64,000 nucleotides of DNA from Clostridioides mangenotii TR. GTDB taxonomy: Bacteria; Bacillota; Clostridia; Peptostreptococcales; Peptostreptococcaceae. The position numbers and the translations under genes are program-made. A model generated the notes under the pieces. That model was not told where the DNA came from, made no database searches, and saw only the letters and a program-made list of their open reading frames with translations. The stretch lies in the NCBI RefSeq assembly GCF_000498755.1, contig NZ_AXUS01000014.1:1-64000 (forward strand). Reading direction: 5' to 3'. Below, one piece after another: positions 1-9,834 of the stretch (position 1 is its first letter; each line of letters starts with the position of its first letter).

Positions 1-166
<166 letters not shown>

Positions 167-330
167 AATTTGACCTGCTCAGATACTATCGTTATCTTTA
201 ATATCTGGCTTTATATGGTTTGTTTCTTGTTTTCTTATAAATTAACCTACTGTTTAATTTTCAATGTTCTTTTATACTCTTTAAGTCTTTCTTTTGTGTT
301 TTGTTTGCGTCTCTTTCGAAGACAAGTATT

Positions 331-359
331 ACTATATCAAAATCTAAAATCTAAGTCAA
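331..359 (-). promoter_or_regulatory. rrn operon sigma-A promoter
   Basis: On the minus strand there is TTGACT (354-359), a 17-base spacer and TATAGT (331-336). An A/T-only stretch of about 35 bases lies just upstream, as expected of an rRNA UP element. Its position about 165 bases before the 16S 5' end fits the rRNA operon leader. Confidence 0.75.
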
Positions 360-471
360 TACTTTTTTAAAAAATAATTAAAAAAGGTTATAATTTCGTT
401 ATTGAAACCCCCAAATACACACAATATCAGTATAACCTTTTAATAAATATTTAATATTTTTGAGTATATTT

Positions 472-660
472 TTATTTTGCTATTTTCTCCATATAGTAAT
501 TTGCCGCCGTTTGATCGCTTCTAACGCGAACTTTAGCTTTCTTTTTAACGTTGACACTGCTATTAAATATATTTATTGCATCTTTACAGATAAAAACCAA
601 AACGTCCAGTACCAAAAAACTTATACATAAAAAGCATAATAGATTAACAATTTGAAACAT
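472..660 (-). CDS. small membrane peptide, 62 aa, unknown
   Basis: I do not recognise this gene. It encodes about 62 residues: a strongly hydrophobic segment (residues 4-27, one likely membrane helix with two Cys) followed by a basic, polar tail (KKKAKVRVR near 43-51). The start at 660 is chosen because GGAGG lies 7 bases upstream; a longer reading to 678 has no ribosome site. A plausible promoter precedes it on the same strand (TTGGAA at 716-721, 17-base spacer, TATACA at 693-698). The complete promoter, ribosome site and ORF argue that it is real. It sits between the lysS terminator and the rRNA operon. Small hydrophobic-basic peptides include holin-like toxins and regulators, but nothing here decides the role. 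Confidence 0.45.
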   Translation of the reverse strand: MFQIVNLLCFLCISFLVLDVLVFICKDAINIFNSSVNVKKKAKVRVRSDQTAANYYMEKIAK

Positions 661-692
661 ATCCGTTCCTCCACCCAATATATTATTTATTA

Positions 693-721
693 TGTATAAA
701 CAATTCTTATAATTATTCCAA
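693..721 (-). promoter_or_regulatory. candidate promoter of the 62-aa membrane peptide
   Basis: TTGGAA (716-721), 17-base spacer, TATACA (693-698) on the minus strand, about 30 bases before the ribosome site of the small gene. It is a moderate match to sigma-A. Confidence 0.4.
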
Positions 722-884
722 CTTCCTTTACAAAAATTCCTTCAAATAGCATCACAATAAAATGACATCTTCTAAAATTTTTCAGTATAAAGTCACAACC
801 CCCAAAAACACATATCAATTTATAGGACATGTTGTTTAATTGTAAAGTAAAATATAACATGAATACAGCACTAATATATTGCGA

Positions 885-940
885 ATAAAAAAAGGCGCCT
901 ACATATCTGCGTATTATCAAACAGTATAGGAGCCTTTATT
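885..940 (-). terminator. Rho-independent terminator after lysS
   Basis: On the minus strand AAAGGCTCCTA pairs with TAGGCGCCTTT (arms at 927-937 and 891-901, one mismatch), followed by a run of T. It lies about 90 bases past the lysS stop. Confidence 0.75.
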
Positions 941-1028
941 AAAAATTATCTACAATCATTGTAAAATATTATAATCATTATATAAACAACAATACTAATG
1001 AAAACTCTATTTTATAATGGTTTATTTT

Positions 1029-2561
1029 TTACTTTTCATCGTCGTTGTCATTGTCATTATTGTCTATTGGTTTCATAGTTGGGAATAACAATACATCTCT
1101 TATAGATGGAGAATTAGTAAGTAGCATTACAACTCTATCTATACCTACTCCAAGTCCTCCTGTAGGTGGTAGACCTACTTCAAGAGCGTTTAGGAAATCT
1201 TCATCAGTTTCAAATGCCTCATCGTCCCCTAGCTCTCTCTTTCTCTCTTGATCCATAAATCTCTCTCTTTGATCTATTGGGTCATTTAGCTCAGAGAAAG
1301 CATTCGCTAGTTCCCATTTGTTAGCGAAAGCTTCAAATCTGTCTGTTCTTCTTGGATCTTCTGCATTTCTCTTAGAAAGCGGAGATACTTCAACTGGATG
1401 GTGAGTTATGAATGTAGGTTGGATTAATTTATCTTCACCAAATTCCTCGAAGAAAGCATTTATAATCTCTCCTCTTCTCATACCAGGTGTTATTTCTATA
1501 CCTTTTTCTTTTGCAACTGATAAAGCTTCTTCGTCAGTATTTATAGTAGAAAAATCTACTCCAGTGTACATTTTAACACAGTCTTCCATTGTCATTCTCT
1601 TCCAAGGAGGAGTAAAGTCTATTTCAGTTCCTTGATAGTTTATTACCATACTACCTGTAGTCTCTTTAGCCATATGGGAAATTAAATTCTCTGTTATGTC
1701 CATCATATCTGTATAATCACCATATGCTTGGTATAATTCCATAGCAGTATACTCAGGGTTATGCTTTATAGACATCCCTTCATTTCTAAACATCCTACCC
1801 ATTTCGTAAACTTTATCAAACCCACCAACTATTAATCTCTTTAAATAAAGCTCATTAGCTATTCTTAAGTACATTGGTATATCCAAAGTATTGTGGTGAG
1901 TAACGAAAGGCTTAGCATTTGCTCCACCAGCTATAGTGTTTAGGATAGGAGTTTCAACTTCTAAGAACCCTCTCTCGTCTAAGAAACTTCTAAGCGCTTT
2001 TAAAGCCTTAGTTCTAGATAAGAATGCTTGCTTAACTTCTGGATTTACTATTAAATCCACATATCTTTGTCTATATCTAAGCTCATGATCCTTTAGTCCA
2101 TGGTATTTTTCTGGTAGAATTTGCAGTGATTTACTAAGTAATACTACATTTTTTGCTTTTATAGATATTTCACCCTTTTGAGTTCTAAATATATCTCCTT
2201 CAATACCAATAATATCTCCAATATCATACTTTTTAAAATAATCGTAGTCTTCTTCGCCTATATTATCTTTTCTGACATAAGATTGAATCCTACCATTTTG
2301 GTCTTGTATATCGATAAATCCAGCTTTTCCTTGGATTCTTTTGCTCATAATACGACCTGCTATTTTCGCAGTTTGACCTTCTAACTCGTCAAAGTTGTCT
2401 TTTATTTCGTTTGAAAAATGAGTTCTATCATATCTAGTCTCTTTAAATGGATCTCTACCATTGTCTTGTAACTCACTTAATTTATCTCTTCTAACTTGAA
2501 GAACTTCACTAAGGTTCTCTTTTACTTCTGATTCTCCATTGTTTTGTCCATTGTTATTCAT
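1029..2561 (-). CDS. lysS: lysyl-tRNA synthetase, class II
   Basis: LysS charges tRNA-Lys with lysine using ATP in the cytoplasm. The 510-residue protein has an N-terminal OB-fold anticodon-binding domain (about 65-145) and a class II catalytic core. Motif 1 is near 199-207 (FLEVETPIL), motif 2 at 258-262 (FRNEG), and motif 3 near 475 (GLGVGIDR). The C-terminus ends in an unusual acidic Asn/Asp tail (residues about 500-510), and the N-terminus has an Asn/Glu-rich lead, so it is slightly longer than the common 490-500 residues. GGAGG sits 7 bases before the ATG. It follows greA with a 23-base gap, so the two are very likely co-transcribed and end at the terminator near 885-940. Confidence 0.97.
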   Translation of the reverse strand: MNNNGQNNGESEVKENLSEVLQVRRDKLSELQDNGRDPFKETRYDRTHFSNEIKDNFDELEGQTAKIAGRIMSKRIQGKAGFIDIQDQNGRIQSYVRKDNIGEEDYDYFKKYDIGDIIGIEGDIFRTQKGEISIKAKNVVLLSKSLQILPEKYHGLKDHELRYRQRYVDLIVNPEVKQAFLSRTKALKALRSFLDERGFLEVETPILNTIAGGANAKPFVTHHNTLDIPMYLRIANELYLKRLIVGGFDKVYEMGRMFRNEGMSIKHNPEYTAMELYQAYGDYTDMMDITENLISHMAKETTGSMVINYQGTEIDFTPPWKRMTMEDCVKMYTGVDFSTINTDEEALSVAKEKGIEITPGMRRGEIINAFFEEFGEDKLIQPTFITHHPVEVSPLSKRNAEDPRRTDRFEAFANKWELANAFSELNDPIDQRERFMDQERKRELGDDEAFETDEDFLNALEVGLPPTGGLGVGIDRVVMLLTNSPSIRDVLLFPTMKPIDNNDNDNDDEK

Positions 2562-2584
2562 TTCGTACCTCCAATTTATCTTAT

Positions 2585-3067
2585 TTATCTTTTGATATCT
2601 AAAATTTCGAACTTAATAACTCCATCAGGAACTTGAACTTCGACTGTTTCGCCAACACTTCTTCCTAACAAAGCTTGCCCAACTGGAGATTCGTTTGATA
2701 TTTTTCCATCATAAGGATCTGCCTCAGCTGAACCAACTATAGCGTATTCTATATCTTCATCAAACTCTAAATCTTTTAGCTTGATTATAGAACCTATAGT
2801 TACAACGCTAAGATCTATGTTGCTTTCATCTATTATTACAGCTTTTCTAAGCATGTTTTCTAACTTAACTATTCTTTCCTCTAATTGTGCTTGTTCATTT
2901 TTAGCTTCATCGTACTCAGCATTCTCAGATAAATCTCCGAATGAAATCGCTACTTTTATTCTTTCAGCAACTTCTTTTCTTTTAGTAACCTTTAAGTACT
3001 CTAACTCATCTTCTAGCTTATGATATCCTTCTTCCGTCAATAATGTTTCTTTAACATCTATCATCAT
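2585..3067 (-). CDS. greA: transcription elongation factor GreA
   Basis: GreA binds the RNA polymerase secondary channel and stimulates cleavage of backtracked transcripts. The protein has an N-terminal coiled-coil hairpin (about residues 8-75) with the typical [12 protein letters not shown] start and the NAEYDEAK segment carrying the tip acidic residues, then a C-terminal FKBP-like domain. Total length of about 160 residues is normal. The frame is open to a GTG at 3073, but the AAAGGG ribosome site fits the ATG at 3067 better (8-base spacing); another ATG follows at 3064. It is directly upstream of lysS, a common pairing in clostridia. Confidence 0.96.
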   Translation of the reverse strand: MMIDVKETLLTEEGYHKLEDELEYLKVTKRKEVAERIKVAISFGDLSENAEYDEAKNEQAQLEERIVKLENMLRKAVIIDESNIDLSVVTIGSIIKLKDLEFDEDIEYAIVGSAEADPYDGKISNESPVGQALLGRSVGETVEVQVPDGVIKFEILDIKR

Positions 3068-3167
3068 TTCCACATCCCTTTCGCATACTTTTAGGAAAAT
3101 CCTAATTTATTTTAAATAGTTATAATCTTTTATAATTTATTCGCTATATTATAAGTCACTCTTATTT

Positions 3168-4135
3168 TTATGTCAAGGAATCCTCTAAATAGCGCTGTAG
3201 TTTCAATACTACATCATCATAAGATTCTATCTTATTTATTTCGTCTCTGAGTCTCGCTGAATTTTTAAGCCCTTTTAAATACCAAGCGATGTGTTTTCTC
3301 ATTTCTCTAACAGCTACATACTCACCATCTTCTTCAAGTGCTAAGTTTAGATGTTTAATCGCTGTATTTATTTTTTCTAATGCGCTTGGCTCTGGAATGG
3401 CTATACCATTATCTAAATAACTATTAATTTGACTAAAAATCCACGGGTTACCCTGAGAACCCCTACCTATCATTATAGCATCACAACCTGTTTTGTCTAA
3501 CATTTTTATTGCAGATTTTATATCAAAAACATCCCCATTACCTATCACGGGGACTTTGACTGCTTCTTTGACCTGTTTTATTATATCCCAGTCAGCAGCC
3601 CCTGAATAGTACTGTTCCCTCGTTCTACCGTGGACTGCAATTGCAGATATACCTGCATCTTCTGCTATTTTCGCTATTTCAAGTGCATTTATGCTATTGT
3701 CGTCCCATCCTTTTCTAATTTTAAGAGTCACTGGTTTAATTGAATTTTTGACTACTGCTTTCAAGACTTCTCCAGCTAGCTTTGGATTTCTCATAAGCGC
3801 TGACCCATCTCCATTTTTTATTACTTTAGGAGCTGGACATCCCATATTTATGTCCAAAATTTCATTTGGGTATTCATTTAGTATATCTGCAGCTCTACCC
3901 ATATAGTTTGGATCTGATCCAAAATTTGCACAGATACTGGATGTTCCTCTTCTCTAATATTCAGCATTTTTTTGGTTTTTTCATCATCATAACACAGAGC
4001 TTTAGCGTTTATCATCTCTGTGTACAGTAAATCGCATCCTTTTTCTTTGCATATAAGTCTAAAAGCAAGGTCCGTAACTCCAGCCATAGGAGCTAAAAAC
4101 ACTCTCCCTCCAAGCTCAACATTTCCTATTTTCAT
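3168..4135 (-). pseudogene. dusB: tRNA-dihydrouridine synthase (DusB), one-base frameshift
   Basis: DusB reduces uridine to dihydrouridine in tRNA with FMN. The first 75 or so codons (from ATG 4135, GGAG upstream) encode the TIM-barrel start, with LAPMAGVTD. The rest, in a shifted frame from about 3920 down to 3168, holds the catalytic Cys (NMGCPAPK), the NGDGSALM loop, IAVHGRTREQ and NGDV. The two frames join seamlessly if the T4 run (plus-strand AAAA at 3921-3924) had five bases: the normal QIFGSDPNYMGRA sequence then reappears. All expected domains and motifs are present, so the lesion is either a recent loss or, more likely, a homopolymer sequencing error. It lies between coaX and greA. 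Confidence 0.93.
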
Positions 4136-4172
4136 ATTTATCTCCTTACTACTGTATTCACATTATTGCAAT

Positions 4173-4997
4173 TTAATTATAAATAATCTTAAACAGGGAA
4201 CTAGATATTATCCAATTCCCTGTTTCTCTATTCTTTATTTTTTCGTAAATTAGTCTTAATCCTTCTAGTGTTAATAACGAATCTACATAATCTATACTAT
4301 CGGTTTCAGATGCAATTAGATTTGCAAGACCTCCTGTAGCTATTACTTTTATATCCGGATGATTTAACTCTTTTTTCATCATATCGATGATTTTGTCAAC
4401 TAGTCCAACATAACCGTAAATTATGCCAGATTGCATAGCTGCAACAGTATTTTTACAAATTGTAGCTCCTGATTTAATAAGCTCTACTCTAGGCAACTTT
4501 GATGCTCGTTGGAAAAGCGCCTCACTAGATATCTTTATACCTGGTGCAATAGTTCCACCTAAATACTCATTATTTTCTGATATTGCACAAAATGTAGTCG
4601 CTGTACCGAAATCAACTAGTATAAAAGGTGATACATACTTTTCTATCCCTGCGACAGCATTTACTATTCTATCTGCACCAACTTGTTTTGGGTTGTCATA
4701 TTTTATATTTAACCCAGTCTTAACCCCTGGTCCAACTACAAGAGGTTTTTTGTTGCAGTATTTGAAGCAAAAATTTTCTAATGAGTGCATAACATTTGGA
4801 ACTACAGAAGATATTATTATATCTTCTACTTTCTTTATATCCAAACCATCTCTCTCAAATAAACTACTTATAAGTATTCCGTACTCATCGGATGTCTTTT
4901 CTTTATCTGTATTGATTCTCCAATTTTTTATCAACTTTTTACCTTTGAAGACACCTAAACCCATGTTTGTATTTCCAATATCAAATACTAGAAGCAT
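4173..4997 (-). CDS. coaX: type III pantothenate kinase
   Basis: CoaX phosphorylates pantothenate, the first step of coenzyme A synthesis. The 274-residue protein is an ASKHA-fold kinase. The phosphate-1 loop DIGNTNMG is at 6-13, and phosphate-2 (VDFGTATTF) and GGTIAPGI are in the middle. GADR is the pantothenate-binding motif. About 15 extra residues at the C-terminus lie within a strong inverted repeat (4192-4226), so the end is longer than usual. The ATG is reached 7 bases after the panT stop, so the transporter and the kinase are coupled, which supports pantothenate as the transported vitamin. Confidence 0.96.
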   Translation of the reverse strand: MLLVFDIGNTNMGLGVFKGKKLIKNWRINTDKEKTSDEYGILISSLFERDGLDIKKVEDIIISSVVPNVMHSLENFCFKYCNKKPLVVGPGVKTGLNIKYDNPKQVGADRIVNAVAGIEKYVSPFILVDFGTATTFCAISENNEYLGGTIAPGIKISSEALFQRASKLPRVELIKSGATICKNTVAAMQSGIIYGYVGLVDKIIDMMKKELNHPDIKVIATGGLANLIASETDSIDYVDSLLTLEGLRLIYEKIKNRETGNWIISSSLFKIIYN

Positions 4998-5003
4998 ATG
5001 TCA

Positions 5004-5597
5004 CTAACCTTCTTTCCTTTTTTTAAATGCAACAGCAATTGAGGAAACAACTAAAGCCGCAACTACAGCTTCTGGTATTCCATTGGTCACAGCAAGTCCA
5101 AATAAAACTTTACCTCCAGAACCGCTTAGACCTAATGCATGCATATATTTATCAGCATACAAAAGATATACAAGTCCTAATACTCCACAAGTGTTGATCA
5201 AAGATCCAATTAGACCTGTCACGAACCCTGATAAGTATACCTTTTTTGTAGCTTTTAAAATCAACTTGTACACATAATAAGACAGGACTCCCATAAGTAC
5301 TCTAGGAACTAATGCTACTATCGGATTCATAAATACGAAAGACACTATTGTGGGCGCTGTTATAGCTCTAATCAAACTCGTCACTCCAAAAATAAGTCCT
5401 ATAGCAGCTCCAACTATTGGACCTTCTACAATAGCTCCTATGATAACTGGTAAATGCATTATTGTGGCATTTACTGGACCTATAGGTATAAATCCTAAGG
5501 GCGTCATAGATAACATTATAGATACTGCCGATAATAACCCTATAACCGTCATCTGTCTTAAATTAATCTTGTTCCTTGTTGATACATTTGTATTCAT
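5004..5597 (-). CDS. panT: ECF transporter substrate-binding S component, probably pantothenate (PanT)
   Basis: This is an integral membrane vitamin-binding S component that would work with the shared EcfA/A'/T module. The protein of about 197 residues is mostly hydrophobic, with about five or six helices. It begins with a short basic lead and the RQMTVIGLLSAVSIML helix typical of S components, which carries the small-residue surface that contacts EcfT. Substrate is inferred from the neighbour: coaX starts 7 bases downstream. The ATG at 5597 is preferred because GGAGGTG lies 11 bases before it; the frame is open to a GTG at 5609 that overlaps the ribosome site. RibU or another S component would look similar, so specificity is inference. 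Confidence 0.82.
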   Translation of the reverse strand: MNTNVSTRNKINLRQMTVIGLLSAVSIMLSMTPLGFIPIGPVNATIMHLPVIIGAIVEGPIVGAAIGLIFGVTSLIRAITAPTIVSFVFMNPIVALVPRVLMGVLSYYVYKLILKATKKVYLSGFVTGLIGSLINTCGVLGLVYLLYADKYMHALGLSGSGGKVLFGLAVTNGIPEAVVAALVVSSIAVAFKKRKEG

Positions 5598-5606
5598 TTT
5601 TAAATA

Positions 5607-5638
5607 CACCTCCGTTTCAGCTCTGTAAAGATGCCGAA
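5607..5638 (-). promoter_or_regulatory. leader hairpin just before panT ribosome site
   Basis: On the minus strand TTCGGC (5633-5638) can pair with GCTGAA (5616-5621, one G-U) a few bases before GGAGGTG (5607-5613). It could tune translation. It is short, so the support is weak. Confidence 0.25.
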
Positions 5639-5691
5639 CTATTTTTGAACCTTATTGAATTTATCTTCTAAAACGTTGTCTTTAGTCAAGC

Positions 5692-5707
5692 TTTTAGAAT
5701 TCTAAAA
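5692..5707. promoter_or_regulatory. 16-bp perfect palindrome downstream of panT promoter
   Basis: TTTTAGAATTCTAAAA is a perfect palindrome about 20 bases past the -10 element of the panT-coaX promoter, where a repressor could block elongation or clearance. No known regulator is assigned. Confidence 0.35.
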
Positions 5708-5725
5708 TGCTAGCTAGACAAAACA

Positions 5726-5754
5726 ATTTTATCAATTCAATATTTCGTTGTCAA
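5726..5754 (-). promoter_or_regulatory. sigma-A promoter of panT-coaX
   Basis: A perfect -35 TTGACA (5749-5754), 17-base spacer and TAAAAT (5726-5731) on the minus strand, about 130 bases before the panT start. This is one of the best promoter matches in the window. Confidence 0.7.
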
Positions 5755-5876
5755 TAATTTTATAAAAATAGGTTATTTGTTCAAATTGAATCATAATTCT
5801 AAATTTATTTTATTTTTAATTAATTTTACCTAATTTATCATTTATTTTTAATTTTAATTTTAGTATTTTTATATGC

Positions 5877-6836
5877 TTATTTATTCTTTAAATCTCTGTA
5901 AGACTCTAGTCCTCCTAAACTTTTTGCATTTTTAACAGCATTTACTATACTTTTTTCCACTACTTCTACTGCTAGAGATCCTACAAGTGTGACATCCGCT
6001 TCAATTTTTCCTGTAGACATTGTAAAAATAGTATCTCCATCATGTTGTGTATGAATAGGAAAGATTGCTCTAGCATATCCATCATGAGCCATCTGTGATA
6101 CCTTTTTACATTCAGCTTTAGTAAATATTGCATTAGTTGCTACAACACCAATTGTAGTGTTATCTATACTAAATCCTCCACTAGAAACACCTTTTTTCAT
6201 CAATTCATAGCTATTTAATTTTGTTTTCTTGTCATCATCTAAAACTCCAGCTATAATATTTCCGCCTTCATAAATATCACCAAAAGCATTTACTGCAACC
6301 ATAGCCGAAACAACTAGGCCATTATCCAACTTTATTGAGTGGCTTCCAATTCCGCCCTTCATTGAAAACTCTTGTCCACGTGATTTTCCCACAGTCGCAC
6401 CACATCCTGCACCGTAGTTACCTTGTTTTAATTCTTTGCTCGTCGCCACTTTACACGCTTTGTACCCCATTTTCTTGTCAGGCCTACATTTAGAATCTCC
6501 AACGCTTAAATCGAATAAAACTGCACCAACAACTATAGGCACTTTCGTAATTCCAACATCAAATCCAATGCCATGTTCTTCTAAATAGTTGCTTACTCCA
6601 CAAGAAGCTTCAAGCCCAAATGATGAACCTCCAGATAAAACTACTGCATGTACCTTCTGTACCATATTGATAGGATCTAATAGATCCGTTTCTCTGGTGC
6701 CTGGAGCAGATCCTCTAACATCTACTCCACAAGTAGCTCCTTCTTCACACAGAACGACTGTACAGCCTGTCAAACCTTTTTCATCTTCTACCTGTCCAAC
6801 TTTTAACCCTTCTACATCGAGAATATTGTTATACAT
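5877..6836 (-). CDS. P1 family (DmpA-like) peptidase
   Basis: This belongs to the self-processing Ntn-type P1 family (L-aminopeptidase/D-esterase DmpA, beta-aminopeptidases), which cleaves itself to expose a nucleophile. The 319-residue protein has VRGSAPGTRETD near 41-52, the glycine-rich VLSGGSSFGLEA near 67-78, and GAGCGATVGK near the middle. NTTIGVVATNA near 225 is the usual processing site, where the exposed Thr would be the nucleophile instead of the Ser of DmpA. AGGAGAAGG lies just before the ATG. Its start overlaps the birA stop by 8 bases, so birA and this gene are coupled. The substrate cannot be told from sequence. Confidence 0.88.
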   Translation of the reverse strand: MYNNILDVEGLKVGQVEDEKGLTGCTVVLCEEGATCGVDVRGSAPGTRETDLLDPINMVQKVHAVVLSGGSSFGLEASCGVSNYLEEHGIGFDVGITKVPIVVGAVLFDLSVGDSKCRPDKKMGYKACKVATSKELKQGNYGAGCGATVGKSRGQEFSMKGGIGSHSIKLDNGLVVSAMVAVNAFGDIYEGGNIIAGVLDDDKKTKLNSYELMKKGVSSGGFSIDNTTIGVVATNAIFTKAECKKVSQMAHDGYARAIFPIHTQHDGDTIFTMSTGKIEADVTLVGSLAVEVVEKSIVNAVKNAKSLGGLESYRDLKNK

Positions 6837-7614
6837 ATCCGCCTTCTCCTCTCACAGAAACTTCTCCAGAATTAACTTCAGTAATGCTTCCATCTTCATC
6901 TTGAACTAAAAGATTACCATCTTCGTTTATATCAAGGCATATTTTTAACTTTCTTACACCGCTTTCTATTATATAAACATTCTTACCAATTATAGCTGAG
7001 AATCGTCTGTTTAAAGCTAAGGTTTCATGTTTATCACAGGCATTGACATAGTTTTTATAAATTTTTTCAAATTCTTCTAATATATTTAAAATAATAATTT
7101 CTCTATCTATTTTATATCCCTCTTTTAAAATTGATGTAGCTTTAGCTGATATTTCTTTATCAAAATTTAAAGTATTAACATTTATACCCATTCCAAGTAC
7201 AATATAGCTTACACTCTCATTTTCTGCAGATAGCTCAGTCAATATACCACATATTTTTTTATTATTTAATGTAATATCATTAGGCCATTTTATAAGAGCT
7301 TCTAATCCCAAACTGTTCAACGATTTTGCAACTGCGGCTCCAGCTACTAATGTCAAAAATGGTGCATTTTGTATTTTGATTTCAGGCTTTAATATTATAG
7401 TCATCCAGATTCCTTCACCGAAATTTGAAGTCCAATTTTTACCTAATCTACCTTTTCCAGCAGTTTGTTCTTCACTAATAATTAAAGTTCCATGTGTATT
7501 TTCTTTTGCAATTTTCTTTGCATACAAATTTGTTGAGTTCACGGTATCCAAGTACAATATGTTTTGTCCAATAAAATCTGTACCTATGTTATTTTTTATC
7601 CTTTTAATATCCAA
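6829..7614 (-). CDS. birA: biotin-protein ligase BirA, monofunctional type
   Basis: This enzyme attaches biotin to biotin-carrier domains via biotinyl-AMP. The 261-residue protein begins almost directly with the catalytic domain: VNSTNLYAKK near 25-34, the GKGRLGKNW biotinyl-AMP loop near 53-61, the KWPNDI motif near 108-113, and GMGINVN near 141. A C-terminal SH3-like domain follows. The N-terminal winged-helix repressor domain of bifunctional BirA is absent, so it probably does not regulate biotin genes itself. Translation starts at TTG (7614) after GGTGG. Confidence 0.94.
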   Translation of the reverse strand: MDIKRIKNNIGTDFIGQNILYLDTVNSTNLYAKKIAKENTHGTLIISEEQTAGKGRLGKNWTSNFGEGIWMTIILKPEIKIQNAPFLTLVAGAAVAKSLNSLGLEALIKWPNDITLNNKKICGILTELSAENESVSYIVLGMGINVNTLNFDKEISAKATSILKEGYKIDREIIILNILEEFEKIYKNYVNACDKHETLALNRRFSAIIGKNVYIIESGVRKLKICLDINEDGNLLVQDEDGSITEVNSGEVSVRGEGGYV

Positions 7615-7680
7615 CTAAATCCACCACCAATTCTTGTTAAGTCTACTAAAATTCTAATATAAGTTACTCTAAAAAACAAA

Positions 7681-7736
7681 TAAAAAAAGAGTTACATCAT
7701 AGCGAACTTTAAACCGCCTTTGATATAACTCTTTAT
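7681..7736 (-). terminator. terminator after ftsH
   Basis: On the minus strand AAAGAGTTA (within 7721-7734) pairs with TAACTCTTT (within 7686-7699), followed by more T. It separates ftsH from birA. Confidence 0.8.
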
Positions 7737-7754
7737 AATCTTAATACACTTGAC

Positions 7755-9803
7755 CTAATCGTCTTTATTTGAATCATCATCTTTAACTGATTCATCACTC
7801 TTTTTAAATTCGATTACATTTTTTGATTTATTTTCTTCTTTAAGATTTTCTACATCGCTTGTATCTACTGTAGTAGCTTCTTCACCACTGCCTAGAGACA
7901 ATTCTTTGTTGAAAGCCTTTAAGAATTGATCTGCATCAAGAGTTTCGTAAAGTAGTAAAGCCTTGGCTACATACTCTAGTCTATCCATATTATCTAGTAA
8001 TATTTTTTTAGTCATTCCATATGCTTCATCTACAATCTCTTTTACTTCTTTGTCTATTTCAAAAGCAACAGACTCAGAGTAGTGTCTAGTACTTGAGAAA
8101 CTGTTTCCTAAGAATACTTCATCTTGACTGTCAAATGACATAGGTCCAAGCTTAGTGCTCATACCGTATTTAGTAACCATACCTCTTGCAGTTGCAGTTA
8201 CTCTCTCCAAGTCATTAGAAGCTCCTGTCGAAATATCTTTTAGTATCAACTCTTCAGAAACTCTTCCTCCAAGTAAAACTACTATGTTTTCTTCCATCTC
8301 ATTCTTAGTTGCGTAGAATTTGTCTTCTACAGGTAATTGCATGGTGAATCCACCAGCCATACCTCTTGGAACTATAGTAACTTGATGAACAGGGCTTACG
8401 TTTTCTTGTACATGTGCACATATTGCATGACCTGCTTCATGGTAAGCTGTAAGTCTTCTTTCCTTTTCACTTATTACTCTAGACTTCTTGGCTGTACCTG
8501 CAATAACTTTTGTTATAGCCTCTTCTATAGTTTCCATCTTTATTTTCTTTTCTCTTTTTCTAGCAGTTAATATTGCTGCTTCATTCATAAGATTCTCTAT
8601 ATCCGCTGGAGTAAATCCAGGTGTTCTTCTAGCTAGCACATCCATCTTCACAGATTCATCAAGAGGCTTGTTTCTAGAGTGAACCTTGAATATAGCTTCT
8701 CTACCTTTTACATCAGGCGTACCAACTACAACCTGTCTATCAAATCTACCAGGTCTAAGTAACGCCGGGTCAAGAATGTCTGGTCTATTTGTAGCAGCCA
8801 TAATTATTATTCCTTGATTCACACCAAAACCATCCATCTCGACTAACAATTGGTTAAGAGTTTGCTCTCTCTCGTCGTGTCCACCGCCAAGGCCAGCACC
8901 TCTTTTTCTACCAACCGCATCTATCTCATCGATAAATATTATAGCCGGTGAACTCTTCTTAGCTTGATCAAATAAATCTCTAACCCTTGAAGCCCCAACT
9001 CCAACAAACATTTCAACGAAGTCTGAACCACTTATACTGAAGAATGGTACTCCTGCTTCTCCAGCAACAGCTTTTGATAAGTATGTCTTACCTGTACCTG
9101 GAGGTCCAACCATAAGCATTCCCTTTGGAATTCTGGCTCCAAGCTCAATATATTTTTTTGGATTCTTTAAGAAATCGACAACCTCTTGTAAATCCTCTTT
9201 TTCTTCTTCTAGTCCAGCTACATCTTTAAATCTGACTCTCGTCTTTTCATCATCTTTATGAACTTTGGCTTTTGATTTACCAAAACTCATAACTTTTCCG
9301 CCACCGCCTTGAGACTGGTTCATAAATACAAACCAAAGCACAACCATAAGGAAAAGTATTAACATAGTCGGTAACATTTCAACAAACCATGGTGTTGTCG
9401 GACGAGGCTCCCCAGTAAGTTTTAATGTTCCTGCCTCTGCCTGGTCTAATACCTCATCGGCAAGTTTATCACCCATAACTTCTGTTGGAACATATGATTT
9501 AAACTTATAACGTTTTTCTTTAACGCCTTTAGCAGTTTTCTCATTTTTTTCATTTACTATCTTTCCTTCTTTATCTGCTTTTATTACTTTATTTTTGTCA
9601 TCTAGTTTAACTCTTTCACCTTCGACTTGAGTTCCACTAATAAATTTAATTTCTCTTATTTGCCCTTTTGTCAGCTCACTGTAAACTGTAGAAAATTTTA
9701 GATTCTCTACATCTTCTTGTGGCTTATTATAAAGCTGTGCAACCCCAATTATAACTACGAAGATAATTATATAGAATCCAAACCCTTTAAGCTTCTTATC
9801 CAA
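7755..9803 (-). CDS. ftsH: ATP-dependent zinc metalloprotease FtsH
   Basis: FtsH is a membrane-anchored hexameric AAA+ protease that degrades membrane and regulatory proteins. The 682-residue protein has a TM helix at about 8-24, an extracytoplasmic domain (25-138) and a second TM (140-161). Walker A (GPPGTGKT) is at 233-240, Walker B (IIFIDEID) at 288-295, and the second region of homology with its Arg finger follows. HEAGH at 455-459 gives the zinc ligands. The extracytoplasmic domain holds a very Lys/Glu-rich stretch (about 65-100), and the C-terminus ends in an acidic Ser/Asp/Lys tail of about 50 residues. It starts at TTG 14 bases after GGAGG and follows tilS by 31 bases. Confidence 0.98.
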   Translation of the reverse strand: MDKKLKGFGFYIIIFVVIIGVAQLYNKPQEDVENLKFSTVYSELTKGQIREIKFISGTQVEGERVKLDDKNKVIKADKEGKIVNEKNEKTAKGVKEKRYKFKSYVPTEVMGDKLADEVLDQAEAGTLKLTGEPRPTTPWFVEMLPTMLILFLMVVLWFVFMNQSQGGGGKVMSFGKSKAKVHKDDEKTRVRFKDVAGLEEEKEDLQEVVDFLKNPKKYIELGARIPKGMLMVGPPGTGKTYLSKAVAGEAGVPFFSISGSDFVEMFVGVGASRVRDLFDQAKKSSPAIIFIDEIDAVGRKRGAGLGGGHDEREQTLNQLLVEMDGFGVNQGIIIMAATNRPDILDPALLRPGRFDRQVVVGTPDVKGREAIFKVHSRNKPLDESVKMDVLARRTPGFTPADIENLMNEAAILTARKREKKIKMETIEEAITKVIAGTAKKSRVISEKERRLTAYHEAGHAICAHVQENVSPVHQVTIVPRGMAGGFTMQLPVEDKFYATKNEMEENIVVLLGGRVSEELILKDISTGASNDLERVTATARGMVTKYGMSTKLGPMSFDSQDEVFLGNSFSSTRHYSESVAFEIDKEVKEIVDEAYGMTKKILLDNMDRLEYVAKALLLYETLDADQFLKAFNKELSLGSGEEATTVDTSDVENLKEENKSKNVIEFKKSDESVKDDDSNKDD

Positions 9804-9834
9804 TATAGAAGTCCTCCTCTCACTGTTGTTTTTT

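Noticed and set aside
690-920. 76-codon minus-strand open frame
   Set aside because: It runs through the lysS terminator and has no ribosome site or protein-like makeup.
4192-4226. 10-bp inverted repeat (AAACAGGGAA/TTCCCTGTTT) as a terminator
   Set aside because: It lies inside the coaX 3' coding end and has no T-run after it on the minus strand.
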